Source of the DNA: an uncultured Bacteroidales bacterium
GTDB lineage: Bacteria; Bacteroidota; Bacteroidia; Bacteroidales; Bacteroidaceae
Reading direction: 5' to 3'
Assembly (NCBI GenBank): GCA_902787575.1
Contig: CADAGX010000006.1
Span: forward strand, 1 to 64,000
Length of the DNA stretch: 64,000 nucleotides
The translations under genes were made by a program, and so were the position numbers. The notes under the pieces are model-generated. The model was not told the DNA's origin, did not search any database, and was given only the letters and a program-made list of their open reading frames with translations. This document shows positions 1-9,800 of the stretch, piece after piece (positions within the stretch are counted from its first letter, which is position 1; each line of letters opens with the position of its first letter).

Positions 1-441
1 AACGATGTACCAGTTCAGATATGTGTATACTTTGTGTGTGAGAGCTTCGCCCAACGACATGCCGTTGTCTTGTGTCAGCAGTTCAACGTCTATCAGTTTC
101 GTGGCAATAGGGAATACGGCTGCGGCCTGACTTGTTATCTCGTTAATTGTCTCGCGCGAGATGGGACCGTCGGCAGACGTCTCGGGCACAAATGCGTCTA
201 TCCAGCCTGCTACGTCCGTGCATGTATGCTTCAGGCTCACGGAACCGAAAAGCAGGAAAAACTGAATGGCCAGCAGTGGCAGCAGTGGGACTGCCACAAG
301 ATAGCTGAGGGGCGAGAATTTCTTCTTGCCGTCAAAGATATAATAAACGGTGGCGTAAAGAACCGCGACGGCAAAAACGGCTGCTGCAATACCCCACCAG
401 ATATTGCTCGCCTGCTCGATGAAGGTGCCCAAGATGTTCAT
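1..441 (-). CDS. Hypothetical inner-membrane protein (C-terminus missing at window edge)
   Basis: An open frame read on the minus strand starts at the ATG whose complement lies at 439-441 and stays open to base 1, so at least 147 codons are present and the C-terminus is missing. The protein opens with a short amphipathic stretch, then a hydrophobic segment at about residues 15-37, a charged turn (DGKKKFS), a second hydrophobic segment at about 43-65, and then a mostly soluble part containing a Cys near residue 72. This looks like a two-helix membrane protein with an extracytoplasmic region and perhaps a further helix beyond the edge. I do not recognise the family. It is preferred over the overlapping plus-strand frame because its residue pattern is protein-like with clean membrane segments. 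Confidence 0.7.
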   Translation of the reverse strand, partial: MNILGTFIEQASNIWWGIAAAVFAVAVLYATVYYIFDGKKKFSPLSYLVAVPLLPLLAIQFFLLFGSVSLKHTCTDVAGWIDAFVPETSADGPISRETINEITSQAAAVFPIATKLIDVELLTQDNGMSLGEALTHKVYTYLNWYIV

Positions 442-474
442 ACACAATCTTGATTAGGGTTATGGTCGTTGTCA

Positions 475-597
475 CAGACACATACAAAAAAGCGTGGGAA
501 CTATAACCCCGTTGCATCGTCCCACTGCTCAAGGCTCTAGCATTGCCCATCTGTCATGTACGGTGCAACGCAGAAGCCCACGCGAGAAATATGTCTG
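475..597 (-). ncRNA. Candidate structured RNA with nested closing stems (orientation uncertain)
   Basis: Three nested complementary arms enclose about 50 unpaired or weakly paired bases: CAGACA (475-480) with TGTCTG (592-597), GCGTGGG (492-498) with CCCACGC (577-583), and CGTTGC (510-515) with GCAACG (565-570). Asymmetric internal loops separate them. Read on the minus strand, the 7-bp arm is followed by six T residues, like an intrinsic terminator, so I favour that orientation. The long, interrupted hairpin recalls the general shape of 6S RNA, but I cannot confirm a family from sequence alone. It could also be a complex terminator or attenuator. Confidence 0.35.
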
Positions 598-921
598 TTA
601 TCACGCGCGCGAACCTTAAAATAAAATAAGGCACACGGGGATAATACATTCATATTCCCACATTGGACATCTACCGTTGCTTTGTCTTTTTGACAGATTT
701 TGGAATTTGCTAGATTCGAGCAGTCAAAGAGCAAAGCGCTGAGTAAACGCCTTCTAATATGTGTGTCCCATCCGTTCGCTTCAACTCATGTCTTTCCGCC
801 GCTTGGATACAGATAGTACGATGCAAAGATACAACTTTAAATGGAAATACAAAAGTGAAGGGTGAAAAATGTTTTTTTATTTGTATTCGTTTTGCTTCCT
901 CCAAGAAAAAATCCTTTTTCT

Positions 922-952
922 TTTGCTGTTTGTGTGCTTATTCGTAACTTTG
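922..952 (+). promoter_or_regulatory. Promoter of ilvE
   Basis: A Bacteroidetes-type -7 box TAACTTTG lies at 945-952, with a -33 TTTG at 922-925 (19-base spacing). A second TTTG at 929-932 stands exactly 12 bases before the -7 box. The start codon follows 21 bases after the box. Confidence 0.7.
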
Positions 953-973
953 CAGGCGTAATTTTTGAGTAAT

Positions 974-1996
974 ATGAAAGAGATTGACTGGAGTAACCTT
1001 TCATTTGGTTACATGAAAACGGATTACAACGTGCGTTGCTACTTCCGCAATGGCGCGTGGGGAGAGATAGAGACGTGCTCGGAGGAGACCATTCCGCTGC
1101 ACATGGCTGCCACCTGCCTGCACTACGGACAGGAAGCATTCGAGGGACTGAAGGCGTATCGCTGCCCGGACGGCAAGGTGCGTGTCTTTCGTGCCGACGA
1201 GAACGCTGCCCGACTGCAGAGCACGTGTCGTGGCATTCTGATGCCCGAGTTGCCGACCGAGAAGTTCATCGAGATGGTGGAACGAGTGGTGCGCCTGAAC
1301 GAGCGCTTCATTCCGCCCTACGAGAGCGGCGCCACGCTCTACATCCGTCCGCTGCTCATCGGCACCAGTGCTCAGGTGGGCGTGCATCCGGCAGACGAGT
1401 ATCTGTTCCTGATATTCGTTACACCCGTGGGTCCGTACTTCAAGGGTGGTTTTAGCACGAATCCTTACGTTATTATCCGCGAGTACGACCGTTCGGCGCC
1501 GCTTGGCACGGGCATCTACAAGGTGGGCGGCAACTATGCGGCCAGCTTGCGGGCCAACAAAATGGCGCACGACCTGGGCTACAGCTGCGAGTTCTATCTC
1601 GACGCAAAGGAGAAGAAATACATGGACGAGTGCGGTGCTGCCAATTTCTTCGGCATAAAGGATAACACTTACGTGACGCCCAAGAGCACCAGCATCCTGC
1701 CCAGCATCACCAACAAGAGCCTGATGCAGTTGGCAGAGGACTTGGGCATGAAGGTGGAGCGTCGCCAGATTCCGGAGGAGGAGCTGGCTACGTTCGAGGA
1801 GGCCGGTGCTTGTGGCACGGCGGCTGTCATCAGTCCCATTGAGCGCATCGATGACCTCGACACCAAGCAGTCTTTCGTCTTCAGCAAGGACGGTAAGCCC
1901 GGCCCTGTGAGCACGAAATTGTATAACAAGCTGCGCAACATCCAGTACGGCATCGAGCCCGACGTACACGGCTGGACGCGCGTGGTGATAGAATAA
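974..1996 (+). CDS. ilvE: Branched-chain amino acid aminotransferase
   Basis: PLP-dependent fold-type IV transaminase that interconverts branched-chain amino acids and their 2-oxo acids using glutamate/2-oxoglutarate in the cytoplasm. The 340-residue length fits the family. Visible hallmarks are the N-terminal YGQEAFEGLKAYR block, the Lys within YKVGGNYAAS (Lys183, expected Schiff-base lysine), and the C-terminal EAGACGTAAVISPI block that contacts the cofactor phosphate. The ATG at 974 is preferred to an in-frame TTG nine bases upstream because it has better spacing from the promoter and matches the usual N-terminus (KEIDWSNL). The next gene begins only five bases after the stop, so the two are probably cotranscribed. 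Confidence 0.95.
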   Translation: MKEIDWSNLSFGYMKTDYNVRCYFRNGAWGEIETCSEETIPLHMAATCLHYGQEAFEGLKAYRCPDGKVRVFRADENAARLQSTCRGILMPELPTEKFIEMVERVVRLNERFIPPYESGATLYIRPLLIGTSAQVGVHPADEYLFLIFVTPVGPYFKGGFSTNPYVIIREYDRSAPLGTGIYKVGGNYAASLRANKMAHDLGYSCEFYLDAKEKKYMDECGAANFFGIKDNTYVTPKSTSILPSITNKSLMQLAEDLGMKVERRQIPEEELATFEEAGACGTAAVISPIERIDDLDTKQSFVFSKDGKPGPVSTKLYNKLRNIQYGIEPDVHGWTRVVIE

Positions 1997-2001
1997 GAGA
2001 A

Positions 2002-3084
2002 ATGAAACAAACACCCTGTAGCATCCGCCGGACTGTCTCCGTGTGGATGCTTTTGTTCGTGTCCGTGTTGGGTCTTAGTGCGCAGCAGACGGACTTCTGT
2101 GCTGCCAATTTTGGCGTGCGGCCCGAGGTGGCCGACAATACGCCGGCCTTGCAGGCGCTGGTGGACAGCGTCTCGCAGCGTGGCGGCGGTGTCATCCGGC
2201 TTGGCGTGGGCGAGTACACGTTCCGCGGCACCGTGAAGTGGCGTTCGGGCGTCTCGCTCGAGGGCGTTTCGGTGCAGGGCACCGTGCTCCGTATGGTGGG
2301 CGACCGCAACTGGTCGCTTTTCATCGGAGAAAGCACGGCCCAAGGTAGCTTCAAGGCCATCGAATCGGTGCGGTTCACGCACTTCACCGTAGACGGCTAC
2401 GGCATGACGCCCAAGGAGTACACGACCAACTGCAAGGCCTTCAACATCCGACCACTCACCGATGCCGTTTTCGACGACTTGGTGCTGCGTGGCACACCGG
2501 CCACCTCGCTGGGCGTAGATTTCCTCAACCGCGTGCTTATCTCCAATGTGCGCGTCATCGAGGGCGGTCGCCTCTGGAGTCCCGGCAAGGGCGGCGGCAG
2601 TGGCATCGGCATCGGGCTGCGAGGCTACGAAGACGAGAACTTCATCATCACCAATTGCATCTGTGTGGGGTGCGGCAACAATGGCATCTTTGTGGAGGAC
2701 CAGGCTCGCTTTGGTAACGGCGCGAACGGCCGCACGCCCATGACTGCGGGACGCGGGCAGATTATCACGGGCAACATCGTGAAGAACGGCCGCAACCACG
2801 GAATTTCTGTGCAGGGCGCGCGCCACATCACCGTCTCCAACAATTTGGTATTCGGCAATGCCGGCGCCGGATTCTATGGCAATTTCTACATGACCGACGC
2901 GCTGATTTCGGGCAACCAGTTGCTCGACAACCGATGGGGCATCTACATCGCACCGGCCAGCAATGTGAAAGGCTTTGATGGAGTGGGAGAGTTTCGCGAC
3001 ATCACGCTGCAGGGCAACGTCTTGCGCCGCAATCAGACGCCCATGCAGCTCGACATTCCCGAGGAGGCTGTGGAGATAAAATAA
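2002..3084 (+). CDS. Secreted right-handed beta-helix (pectate-lyase-superfamily-like) protein
   Basis: The 360-residue product starts with a signal peptide (residues about 1-28, ending LGLSAQ). The mature part begins with FGVRPEVADNTPALQALVDS, the pattern at the start of pectate-lyase-3-type beta-helix enzymes, then GGGVIRLGVGEYTF, followed by short repeating hydrophobic/Asn-Gly strands (for example NIVKNGRNHGISVQGA and NNLVFGNAGAGFYG) typical of parallel beta-helix coils. This suggests an exported polysaccharide lyase, hydrolase or binding protein. The exact substrate cannot be read from sequence. It lies between ilvE and an acid phosphatase gene with short gaps (5 and 11 bases), consistent with a small transcription unit. 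Confidence 0.75.
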   Translation: MKQTPCSIRRTVSVWMLLFVSVLGLSAQQTDFCAANFGVRPEVADNTPALQALVDSVSQRGGGVIRLGVGEYTFRGTVKWRSGVSLEGVSVQGTVLRMVGDRNWSLFIGESTAQGSFKAIESVRFTHFTVDGYGMTPKEYTTNCKAFNIRPLTDAVFDDLVLRGTPATSLGVDFLNRVLISNVRVIEGGRLWSPGKGGGSGIGIGLRGYEDENFIITNCICVGCGNNGIFVEDQARFGNGANGRTPMTAGRGQIITGNIVKNGRNHGISVQGARHITVSNNLVFGNAGAGFYGNFYMTDALISGNQLLDNRWGIYIAPASNVKGFDGVGEFRDITLQGNVLRRNQTPMQLDIPEEAVEIK

Positions 3085-3095
3085 TTTGCAGCGTT

Positions 3096-3890
3096 ATGAA
3101 GATAAAGTTTCTGTTTCTGGTGGCCGCACTGGCGACAGCCTTTCGCGTGTCGGCTCAGTCGGACTCGGTGGTTCCGTATTTCACCACCGAGCAACTGCCT
3201 AATCTGCTGAAGTGCCTGCCGGCACCGCCAGCCTTCGCCAGCCCCGAGTTTGCCAACGATGTGGTTCGCTATCAGTGGGGCAAGCGTCAGCGCCTCGACA
3301 CCGAGCGTGCGGCCATTGCCCGACGCGATGCAGTGTGGAGCTACGAGGCGCTGCTGGCCGAGTTCGACGTGCCCTTTGGCCTCCACATCTCGAAGGACGA
3401 AACGCCCGAGATTTGGCGCCTGCTGGAGACAAGCCTCGTCACCACCGACCAGATGCGCGTGGCTCCGAAAGCTTTCTATCACCGGCAGCGGCCCTTCGAG
3501 ATGTACGGCGAGCACCTGCTTTCCGAGGAGACGGAGGACGAGTTGCGTGGCGAGGGCAGTTACCCCAGCGGCCACACGGTGCGCGGATGGATGTGCGCGC
3601 TGTTGCTCTCCGAGATTGCTCCGCAGCGTAGCGACACACTTTTTGCCCGCGGCTGGATGTACGGCGAGAGTCGCGTCATCGAGGGCGCACACTGGCAGAG
3701 CGATGTCGATGCCAGTCGTGTGGCAGCCAGCATCGGCTATTGCGCTTTGCATGCCAGTGCGGACTTCACCGAGCAGATGCGAAAGGCTCGGGCAGAGTAT
3801 GCTCAGAAGACGGGGCTCGTGGTTCCGAAGGCCGCATCGCATCGTTCGCGGCATCATCGATTTGGGCGCAGAAGAAACCAACTGAAGTAG
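3096..3890 (+). CDS. Class A non-specific acid phosphatase (PAP2 family), periplasmic
   Basis: PAP2-superfamily phosphomonoesterase expected to hydrolyse organic phosphates in the periplasm. A signal peptide spans about residues 1-20 (ends RVSAQ). The complete tripartite active site is present: KX6RP at Lys125-Pro133 (KAFYHRQRP), the class A signature GSYPSGHT at 154-161 with catalytic His160, and SRX5HX3D at Ser192-Asp203 with His199 as the nucleophile candidate. The 264-residue length matches PhoN/PhoC enzymes. The C-terminal tail (about residues 245-264) is unusually Arg/His-rich and continues almost into the adjacent 22-bp repeats, so it may be a non-conserved extension. Confidence 0.92.
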   Translation: MKIKFLFLVAALATAFRVSAQSDSVVPYFTTEQLPNLLKCLPAPPAFASPEFANDVVRYQWGKRQRLDTERAAIARRDAVWSYEALLAEFDVPFGLHISKDETPEIWRLLETSLVTTDQMRVAPKAFYHRQRPFEMYGEHLLSEETEDELRGEGSYPSGHTVRGWMCALLLSEIAPQRSDTLFARGWMYGESRVIEGAHWQSDVDASRVAASIGYCALHASADFTEQMRKARAEYAQKTGLVVPKAASHRSRHHRFGRRRNQLK

Positions 3891-3956
3891 GTCGCACAGC
3901 CAAGCGTGGCGTTGCGCACAGCCACGTGTGGCGTGGTGCGTTGCGACGCGTGGCGT
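3891..3956 (+). repeat. Three tandem 22-bp degenerate repeats with GTGGCGT core
   Basis: The word GTGGCGT recurs at 3906, 3928 and 3950, exactly 22 bases apart. The first two units also share GCACAGCCA upstream of the core, and the third carries TTGCGACGCGTGGCGT, close to repeats near 38.5 kb. This belongs to the CGTGT-core array family seen in several spacers of this window. It starts directly after the phosphatase stop codon. Confidence 0.65.
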
Positions 3957-3975
3957 GAAAAATCTGACGGGCTGT

Positions 3976-4008
3976 TTTGCAGATTCTGAATTATTCTTTG
4001 TACCTTTG
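3976..4008 (+). promoter_or_regulatory. Promoter of the coiled-coil protein / trmB / mrp unit
   Basis: The -7 box TACCTTTG is at 4001-4008 and the -33 TTTG at 3976-3979 (21-base spacing). A TCTG at 3985-3988 occupies the position 12 bases upstream of the -7 box. Confidence 0.65.
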
Positions 4009-4040
4009 CCCCGACTATACGTAAAAATTGGAAAGCGGAT

Positions 4041-4919
4041 ATGAATAACAAACGTAACCTTGTGGCAGCCGTGGCGGCAGTGGTTCTGCTCTGCGCGGTG
4101 GTGGCTTTCATGGCCGTGCGTATGCATCATCAGAAGAAAGAGAGCGACCAGATGCTCGAACTGGCAGAAATGGACAAACGCGAGATGGAGAACGAATACG
4201 AGCAGTTTGCCATGCAGTACAACGAGATGAAGATGCAGATAAACAACGACTCGCTGGTGCAACAGCTCGAGCAGGAGCAGAAGCGCACCGAGGAATTGCT
4301 CGAGGAGCTGCGGCGCGTGAAGAGCAGCGATGCGGCCGAGATAATGCGACTGAAGAAGGAACTGGCCACGCTGCGTGAGGTGCTGCGTAGCTACGTCCTT
4401 CAAATCGACTCGCTGAACCGGCAGAACGAGGCGCTCACACGTGAAAACTCGAATCTGAAGACACAGAACCGTCAGGCGCAGGAACACATCACAAATCTGA
4501 GCGAACAGAACGAGACGCTCTCCAATAAGGTGGAGATTGCCAGCCAGCTCGATGCCACAGGCATACGTGCCGAGGGCCGTAACAAGCGTGGCAAGGACGC
4601 CAAGAAAATTAAGGACGTGAAGAAGTTTGTGGTCTCCTTCACAATTGCACGCAACGTCACCACCTCTACTGGTATTCGCAGCCTCTACATCCGCATTGCA
4701 ACGCCCACGGGCGACGTGCTGACGAAGGGCGGCACCTTCCAGTTCGAGAATCGCAACCTCGAGTACAGCATCCGCAAGGACATAGAATACACGGGCGAGG
4801 AGCAGCAGGTGACCGTCTATTGGGACGTGGCCGAGGCACTGAGCGCCGGCACGTACCGCGTGGACATCTTTGCCGACGGGCACAACATCGGAAGCACCAC
4901 GTTTGGCTTCGAGAAGTAG
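4041..4919 (+). CDS. Membrane-anchored coiled-coil protein of unknown function
   Basis: The 292-residue protein has a short basic N-terminus (NNKRN), one membrane helix at about residues 7-27, then a long charged heptad-rich region (about 33-165) rich in Glu, Gln, Lys and Leu that should form a coiled coil, a basic linker ([13 protein letters not shown]), and a C-terminal beta-rich domain (about 195-292) with alternating hydrophobic residues ending in GSTTFGFEK. The topology suggests an inner-membrane anchor with the coil and beta domain in the periplasm. I do not recognise a named family. It precedes trmB by four bases, so they are translationally close. Confidence 0.8.
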   Translation: MNNKRNLVAAVAAVVLLCAVVAFMAVRMHHQKKESDQMLELAEMDKREMENEYEQFAMQYNEMKMQINNDSLVQQLEQEQKRTEELLEELRRVKSSDAAEIMRLKKELATLREVLRSYVLQIDSLNRQNEALTRENSNLKTQNRQAQEHITNLSEQNETLSNKVEIASQLDATGIRAEGRNKRGKDAKKIKDVKKFVVSFTIARNVTTSTGIRSLYIRIATPTGDVLTKGGTFQFENRNLEYSIRKDIEYTGEEQQVTVYWDVAEALSAGTYRVDIFADGHNIGSTTFGFEK

Positions 4920-4923
4920 GAGG

Positions 4924-5691
4924 ATGGGAAAGGGAAAGCTGCAGAAGTTTGCCGAGATGGCCCAGAACCCGCTGGTGGTGGAGTGCCCCAACGCGTGGGA
5001 GGGAGAACCCTTTGCGCTGAAGGGCAGCTGGCACGAGGAGTTCTTCCACAGCGCGGCTCCGATAGTGCTGGAGCTGGGCTGCGGGCGCGGCGAGTACACG
5101 GTGGGGCTGGGCAAGGCCTACCCCGAGAAGAACTTTGTGGGCGTGGACATCAAGGGCGCCCGCATGTGGACGGGTGCTCGCGAAGCGTTGCAGCTCGACA
5201 TGACGAACGTCGCCTTCCTGCGCACGCACATCGAATTCATAGATAGCTTCTTTGCGCAGGATGAAGTGGCGGAAATCTGGCTCACTTTCTCCGACCCGCA
5301 GATGAAGAAGCCCACGAAGCGGCTCACCAGTACCTACTTCCTGCAGCGCTACCGCCGCTTCCTCTCAGACGGTGGCATCGTGCATCTGAAGACCGACAGC
5401 AACTTCCTCTTCACCTACACGGAGGAGGTGCTGCGTGCCAACAGCCTGCAGCCGCTCTTCAGCACGCGCGACCTCTATGGCGGCGCATCCACCTGCCAGT
5501 GGCAAGACGTGGCCCGCAGCATACAGACGCACTACGAGGAAATGTGGCTCGAGCGCGGCATTGACATCAAGTATCTCTGCTTCCGCCTGCCCCGAGAGGG
5601 CGAACTGGTGGAGCCAGAAGTGGAGATTCCATTCGACGAGTATCGCAGCTACGCTCGCACAAAGCGTAGCGGCAAATCGCAGGGCCGGTAA
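4924..5691 (+). CDS. trmB: tRNA (guanine-N7-)-methyltransferase
   Basis: SAM-dependent enzyme that forms m7G46 in the variable loop of tRNAs. The 255-residue product has motif I as [15 protein letters not shown], an acidic residue after motif II (VGVDIKGAR), and the family-specific block [18 protein letters not shown] followed by [21 protein letters not shown]. The ATG at 4924 ([11 protein letters not shown]) is chosen over a frame extension starting at 4870 because that extension overlaps the upstream gene and lacks conserved residues. The mrp gene follows after a 42-base gap. Confidence 0.95.
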   Translation: MGKGKLQKFAEMAQNPLVVECPNAWEGEPFALKGSWHEEFFHSAAPIVLELGCGRGEYTVGLGKAYPEKNFVGVDIKGARMWTGAREALQLDMTNVAFLRTHIEFIDSFFAQDEVAEIWLTFSDPQMKKPTKRLTSTYFLQRYRRFLSDGGIVHLKTDSNFLFTYTEEVLRANSLQPLFSTRDLYGGASTCQWQDVARSIQTHYEEMWLERGIDIKYLCFRLPREGELVEPEVEIPFDEYRSYARTKRSGKSQGR

Positions 5692-5733
5692 AAACAGCCC
5701 ATCGGAACAGAAAAACGAAACATCAAAGAACTT

Positions 5734-6840
5734 ATGCCTCAGACCATATATCCGCAACAGATACTGGACGCGCTGAAGACCGTCCGCTACCCGGGCACGG
5801 GCAAGAATGTGGTGGAGATGCAGATGGTGGAGGACGACATGCGCATCGCAGGCCTGCACGTCTCCTTCTCGCTCATTTTCGACAAACCCACCGACCCGTT
5901 TCTGAAATCACTCGTCAAGGCCTGCGAAGCCGCCATTCATGCCTACGTAAGCAGGGATGTGGAGGTGGAGATTAAGACCAAGAGCCTGCAGGCGCCGCGT
6001 CCCGATCTGCCTCAGTTGCTACCCGGAGTGAAGAACATCATAGCCGTCTCCAGTGGGAAGGGCGGAGTGGGCAAGAGCACCGTAGCCGCCAACTTGGCCA
6101 TTGCACTGGCTCAGCTGGGCCACCGCGTGGGCCTGCTCGACTGCGACATCTTCGGTCCCAGCATTCCCAAGATGTTTGGCATGGAGGACGCGCAGCCATA
6201 CAGCGAGCGCGTGGACGGCCGCGACCTCATTGTGCCCGTCGAGAAGTTTGGCGTGAAGGTGCTCAGCATCGGCTTCTTCGTAAGTCCCGAGCAAGCCACC
6301 ATCTGGCGAGGCGGCATGGCCAGCAACGCGCTGAAGCAGCTTATTGGCGACGCCCACTGGGGAGACCTCGACTATTTCATTCTCGACACGCCACCTGGCA
6401 CGAGCGACATCCACCTTACGCTCGTTCAGACCATACCCATCACGGGAGCCGTCATCGTAAGCACTCCGCAGCAGGTGGCGCTGGCCGATGCGCGCAAGGG
6501 AATCGACATGTACCGCAACGAGAAGGTGGGCGTGCCCATCCTGGGCCTTGTGGAGAATATGGCTTGGTTCACGCCCGCCGAGCATCCCTCCGAGAGATAC
6601 TACCTCTTCGGACGCGAGGGAGTGAGCCGCTTGGCCGAGGAAATGCAGCTGCCGCTGCTCGGACAGATTCCGGTGGTGCAGGGCATCTGCGAAAGTGGCG
6701 ACAGCGGCACGCCCAAGGCGCTCGAATTGGACACCCTCACCGGCCAGTCGTTCCTGCAACTGGCTGCCCGAGTGGTGACGCAGGTCGACAAGCGCAACCT
6801 TGAGATGCCTCCCACCACCATAGTGGGCATCAACAAATAA
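5734..6840 (+). CDS. mrp: Mrp/ApbC-type iron-sulfur cluster carrier ATPase
   Basis: P-loop NTPase that binds and transfers Fe-S clusters. The N-terminal part (about 1-85) is a MIP18/DUF59 domain. The ATPase domain starts near residue 100 with the deviant Walker A SSGKGGVGKST (106-116), followed by GLLDCDIFGPSIP and the switch-type FILDTPPGTSD. The length of 368 residues is typical. In the region where many homologues carry a CxxC cluster ligand, this protein reads ENMAWFTPAEHPSERYY with no Cys, so cluster binding may use other residues; I believe many Bacteroidetes homologues share this. It is likely the last gene of the trmB unit. Confidence 0.93.
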   Translation: MPQTIYPQQILDALKTVRYPGTGKNVVEMQMVEDDMRIAGLHVSFSLIFDKPTDPFLKSLVKACEAAIHAYVSRDVEVEIKTKSLQAPRPDLPQLLPGVKNIIAVSSGKGGVGKSTVAANLAIALAQLGHRVGLLDCDIFGPSIPKMFGMEDAQPYSERVDGRDLIVPVEKFGVKVLSIGFFVSPEQATIWRGGMASNALKQLIGDAHWGDLDYFILDTPPGTSDIHLTLVQTIPITGAVIVSTPQQVALADARKGIDMYRNEKVGVPILGLVENMAWFTPAEHPSERYYLFGREGVSRLAEEMQLPLLGQIPVVQGICESGDSGTPKALELDTLTGQSFLQLAARVVTQVDKRNLEMPPTTIVGINK

Positions 6841-6881
6841 ACGGCACAAGAGCCAAAAGACTATAAAGATTGTTTTCAGGG

Positions 6882-9800
6882 ATGAGTATCAGACGCTTCA
6901 TAGCAGGCATGCTGTGGCTCGCCGCGTGCGCCCCTGCTTGGGCGCAGTCGTACACGGGGCTTCGCATCAATGAAGTGATGGCGGCCAACATAGACCAGAC
7001 GCTCGATGCGTCGGGCAACTACGGCTGCTGGGTGGAGCTCTACAACACCGGCTCGCAGACGCTCAACCTGCAGGGCCTCTGGGTGACGGACGACCTGCAG
7101 CAGCTGCGTAAGGCACGCATCACGTTCGACTGTCCCGTGCCCGGCCACTCGTTTGCCGTCCTCTGGTTCGGCCATTACGACTACGTCTTCTCGCCCCGCC
7201 AGTTGCCCATGACGCTCGATGCGGATGGCGGCACGGTCTGCCTCTCCACAGCCGAGGGGCGCGTGGTCTGCGCAGCCAGCTATCCTCCCTCCATCTCGCG
7301 TTGCAGCTGGGCTCGCACACGCGATGCCACCGGCACGTGGCAGTATACCGACACGCCCACGCCTGCCGCCTCTAACTCCGGCTCGCACTTTGCCGAGACC
7401 CGTCTGCCGGCGCCCGAGGTGAGCCACGAGAGCCAAATCTTCTCGCGCCCGCTGGATGTGCAGGTTGCCATTCCGCCCGGTGCCACACTGCGCTACACAA
7501 CTGATGGTACCACGCCCACCGCCTCACATGGAGAAGTCAGCGCGGACGGTCGCTTCGTGCTAACCACCACACGGGTCTACCGCTTTGCCCTCTTCTCGGA
7601 CAGCGAGCTGGCCAGCCCCGTAGTGACGCGCTCCTTCATCCGCAAGGCAATGAACAGCAACATACCCATCGTTTCCATCGTCACCGACCCCGACCACCTC
7701 TACAGCGCCCAGTGGGGCGTCTTCACCAAGGGCGTCAATGGGCGCCGCGGAAAGGGAGCCGGCGACCCCTGCAACTGGAATATGGACTGGGACCGCCCCG
7801 TGAATGTGGAATACTTCGACCGCGACGGCCGCTGCCTGCTCAACATGGAAGCCGAGCTGAGCCGCTGTGGCGGGCATAGCAAGGGCTTCACGCCCTACAG
7901 CTTCAAGCTCAAGGCCACCAAGCGCTTCGAGCATCAGAACTTCTTTCCACATCAGTTCTTCTCCGACTGCCCTTACCTTAAGCACCGCGGCCTGCAGTTT
8001 CGTTGTGGCGGAAACGACTACACCTATCGGCTCAAGGACGCAGCCCTGCAGACCATAGTCCGCACCAGCGGACTCGATGTGGACTTGCAGGACTATCAGC
8101 CCGTCTGCCACTACATCAATGGCCGCTTCATGGGCACCATCAACATGCGCGAGCCCAACAACCGTCTCAACGTCTATGCCCACTACGGGCTCGATGAAGA
8201 CGAGATAGACCTCTACGAGATAGACTGCGACTCGGGCTACGTGCAAATGTGCGGCACGCCTGACGCTTGGCGCCAGCTGGTGGCCCTCAGCGCACGCGCC
8301 TCAGACGCCAAGGTGTACGACCAGATCCGCCAGCTGCTCCACATAGACGAGTTTTGCAACTACATGGCCGTGCAGCTCTATCTGGGCAACGACGACTGGC
8401 CGCAGAACAATCTCAAGGCGTGGCGTCCCATAGGTCCGGACGGACGTTTTCGGTTCATTATCTACGACCTCGACCACTCCTTCGCCTCGGGCAACCCCTT
8501 CAGCCGATTCGCCGAGCGCCAGTGGCACACCTTCTGCCAGCTCTATGATGTGCCCGACGGAACCCAGCACCTTCGCCGCGAGGTGGAGGTCGTGCCCCTC
8601 TTCGTGAACCTGCTCCGCAACAGCAGCTTCCGCCAGCACTTCATCACTGCCTTCACCCTCGTGGCCGGCTCCGTCTTCGAAAGCAAGCGTTGCCAGACCG
8701 TAGTCAGTCGGTGCGCCTCCATAGCCGCGCCCATGCAGGTGCGCGAGAGCGGCTATCCGGGCCGCAATACCTCGCCCGCTCCCATGGCCGAGGAAGTCCT
8801 CACAGCCCTCGAAGGGCGCTCCGCCCGGATGCACGCCTACCTGCGCGCCTATTCCCCCTTCGGGCTCAGCCAGGCGCAGAGCCTCTCGCTCCAGTTCCGC
8901 TCTAACATCCCTCAGGCGCGCTTCACCCTGAATGGCCAGCCCGTCCCCACGGGCACCTTCTCCGGCACCGTCTATCTGCCCTGCCGGCTCAGCGTGCAGG
9001 CCCCTGCCGGCTGGCGCTTCGTAGGCTGGTATCAAGAAGACACCCTGCTCGAGACGAGTCCCCAACTCACACTTAATTCTCCCCTCCCTCGGGAGGGGTC
9101 AGGGGTGGGGCTTCTCCTTGCACGCTTCGAGCGTGGTGAGCTGGCCGTGCCGCCGCTTGTCATCAACGAAGTGAGTGCTGCCAACAGCATCTTTGTGAAC
9201 GACCGCTACGAGAAGCGCGACTGGGTGGAAATCTATAACACCACCTCCGCCGCCGTCTCCCTGCGCGGCCTCTACCTCACAGACGATGCCAGCCAGCTGC
9301 GCAAGTGCCGACTGGGCGAGCAGGCCGACAGCGCCCAAGCCACGCTGCCTGCAGGCGGCTTTGCCGTGGTCTGGTGCGACGGAGAGTCTGCCCCGAGCCT
9401 GTCGAGAGGGCTGCATGCCAACTTCCGGCTCTCCAACACAGACGGCTCCTGCGTCATCCTCTCGGCGCCCGACCTCTCGTGGTCCGACACCCTCGTCTAT
9501 TGCCAACACGACGGGCGCCAGAGCGTGGGCCGAGTGCCCGATGGCTGTCGCCAGCTGCGCGTGCTCCAGCGCCCCACCATCTGCGTTTCCAATCTCTCCG
9601 ACTCCTACGATCTCCCGTTCTCCGTCCAGCCCCTGCTGCCCACAGCCATCGAGCGCGTTGAGATGGCCAGCTACGATCGTGCGCAGATGGCCACGTCCAG
9701 ATGCGACGGCAACCTGCGCATCGTGCTGAGCCGTGGCAACCTGCTGCTCAGTGTCGAAGATGACGGCCCCGACGGCCTCGAACGTGCCGAGTGGGCCTGC

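Larger units (their letters stand above)
442..973. other. Gene-poor spacer, about 530 bp
   Basis: No convincing coding frame lies here; the short frames on both strands have unnatural composition. The left part holds nested inverted repeats that suggest a structured RNA (475-597). The middle (about 600-860) is moderately AT-rich and shows nothing recognisable. The right end carries the ilvE promoter. The two flanking genes are divergent, so this spacer must serve starts in both directions. Confidence 0.6.

Noticed and set aside
34..453. Plus-strand open frame of 139 codons at the left edge
   Set aside because: It is the antisense shadow of the minus-strand membrane-protein gene, which has clear membrane helices; this frame has a Cys/Arg/His-rich random composition.
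3033..5114. Minus-strand open frame of 693 codons
   Set aside because: Antisense across the phosphatase, coiled-coil and trmB genes and their spacer; no recognisable domain.
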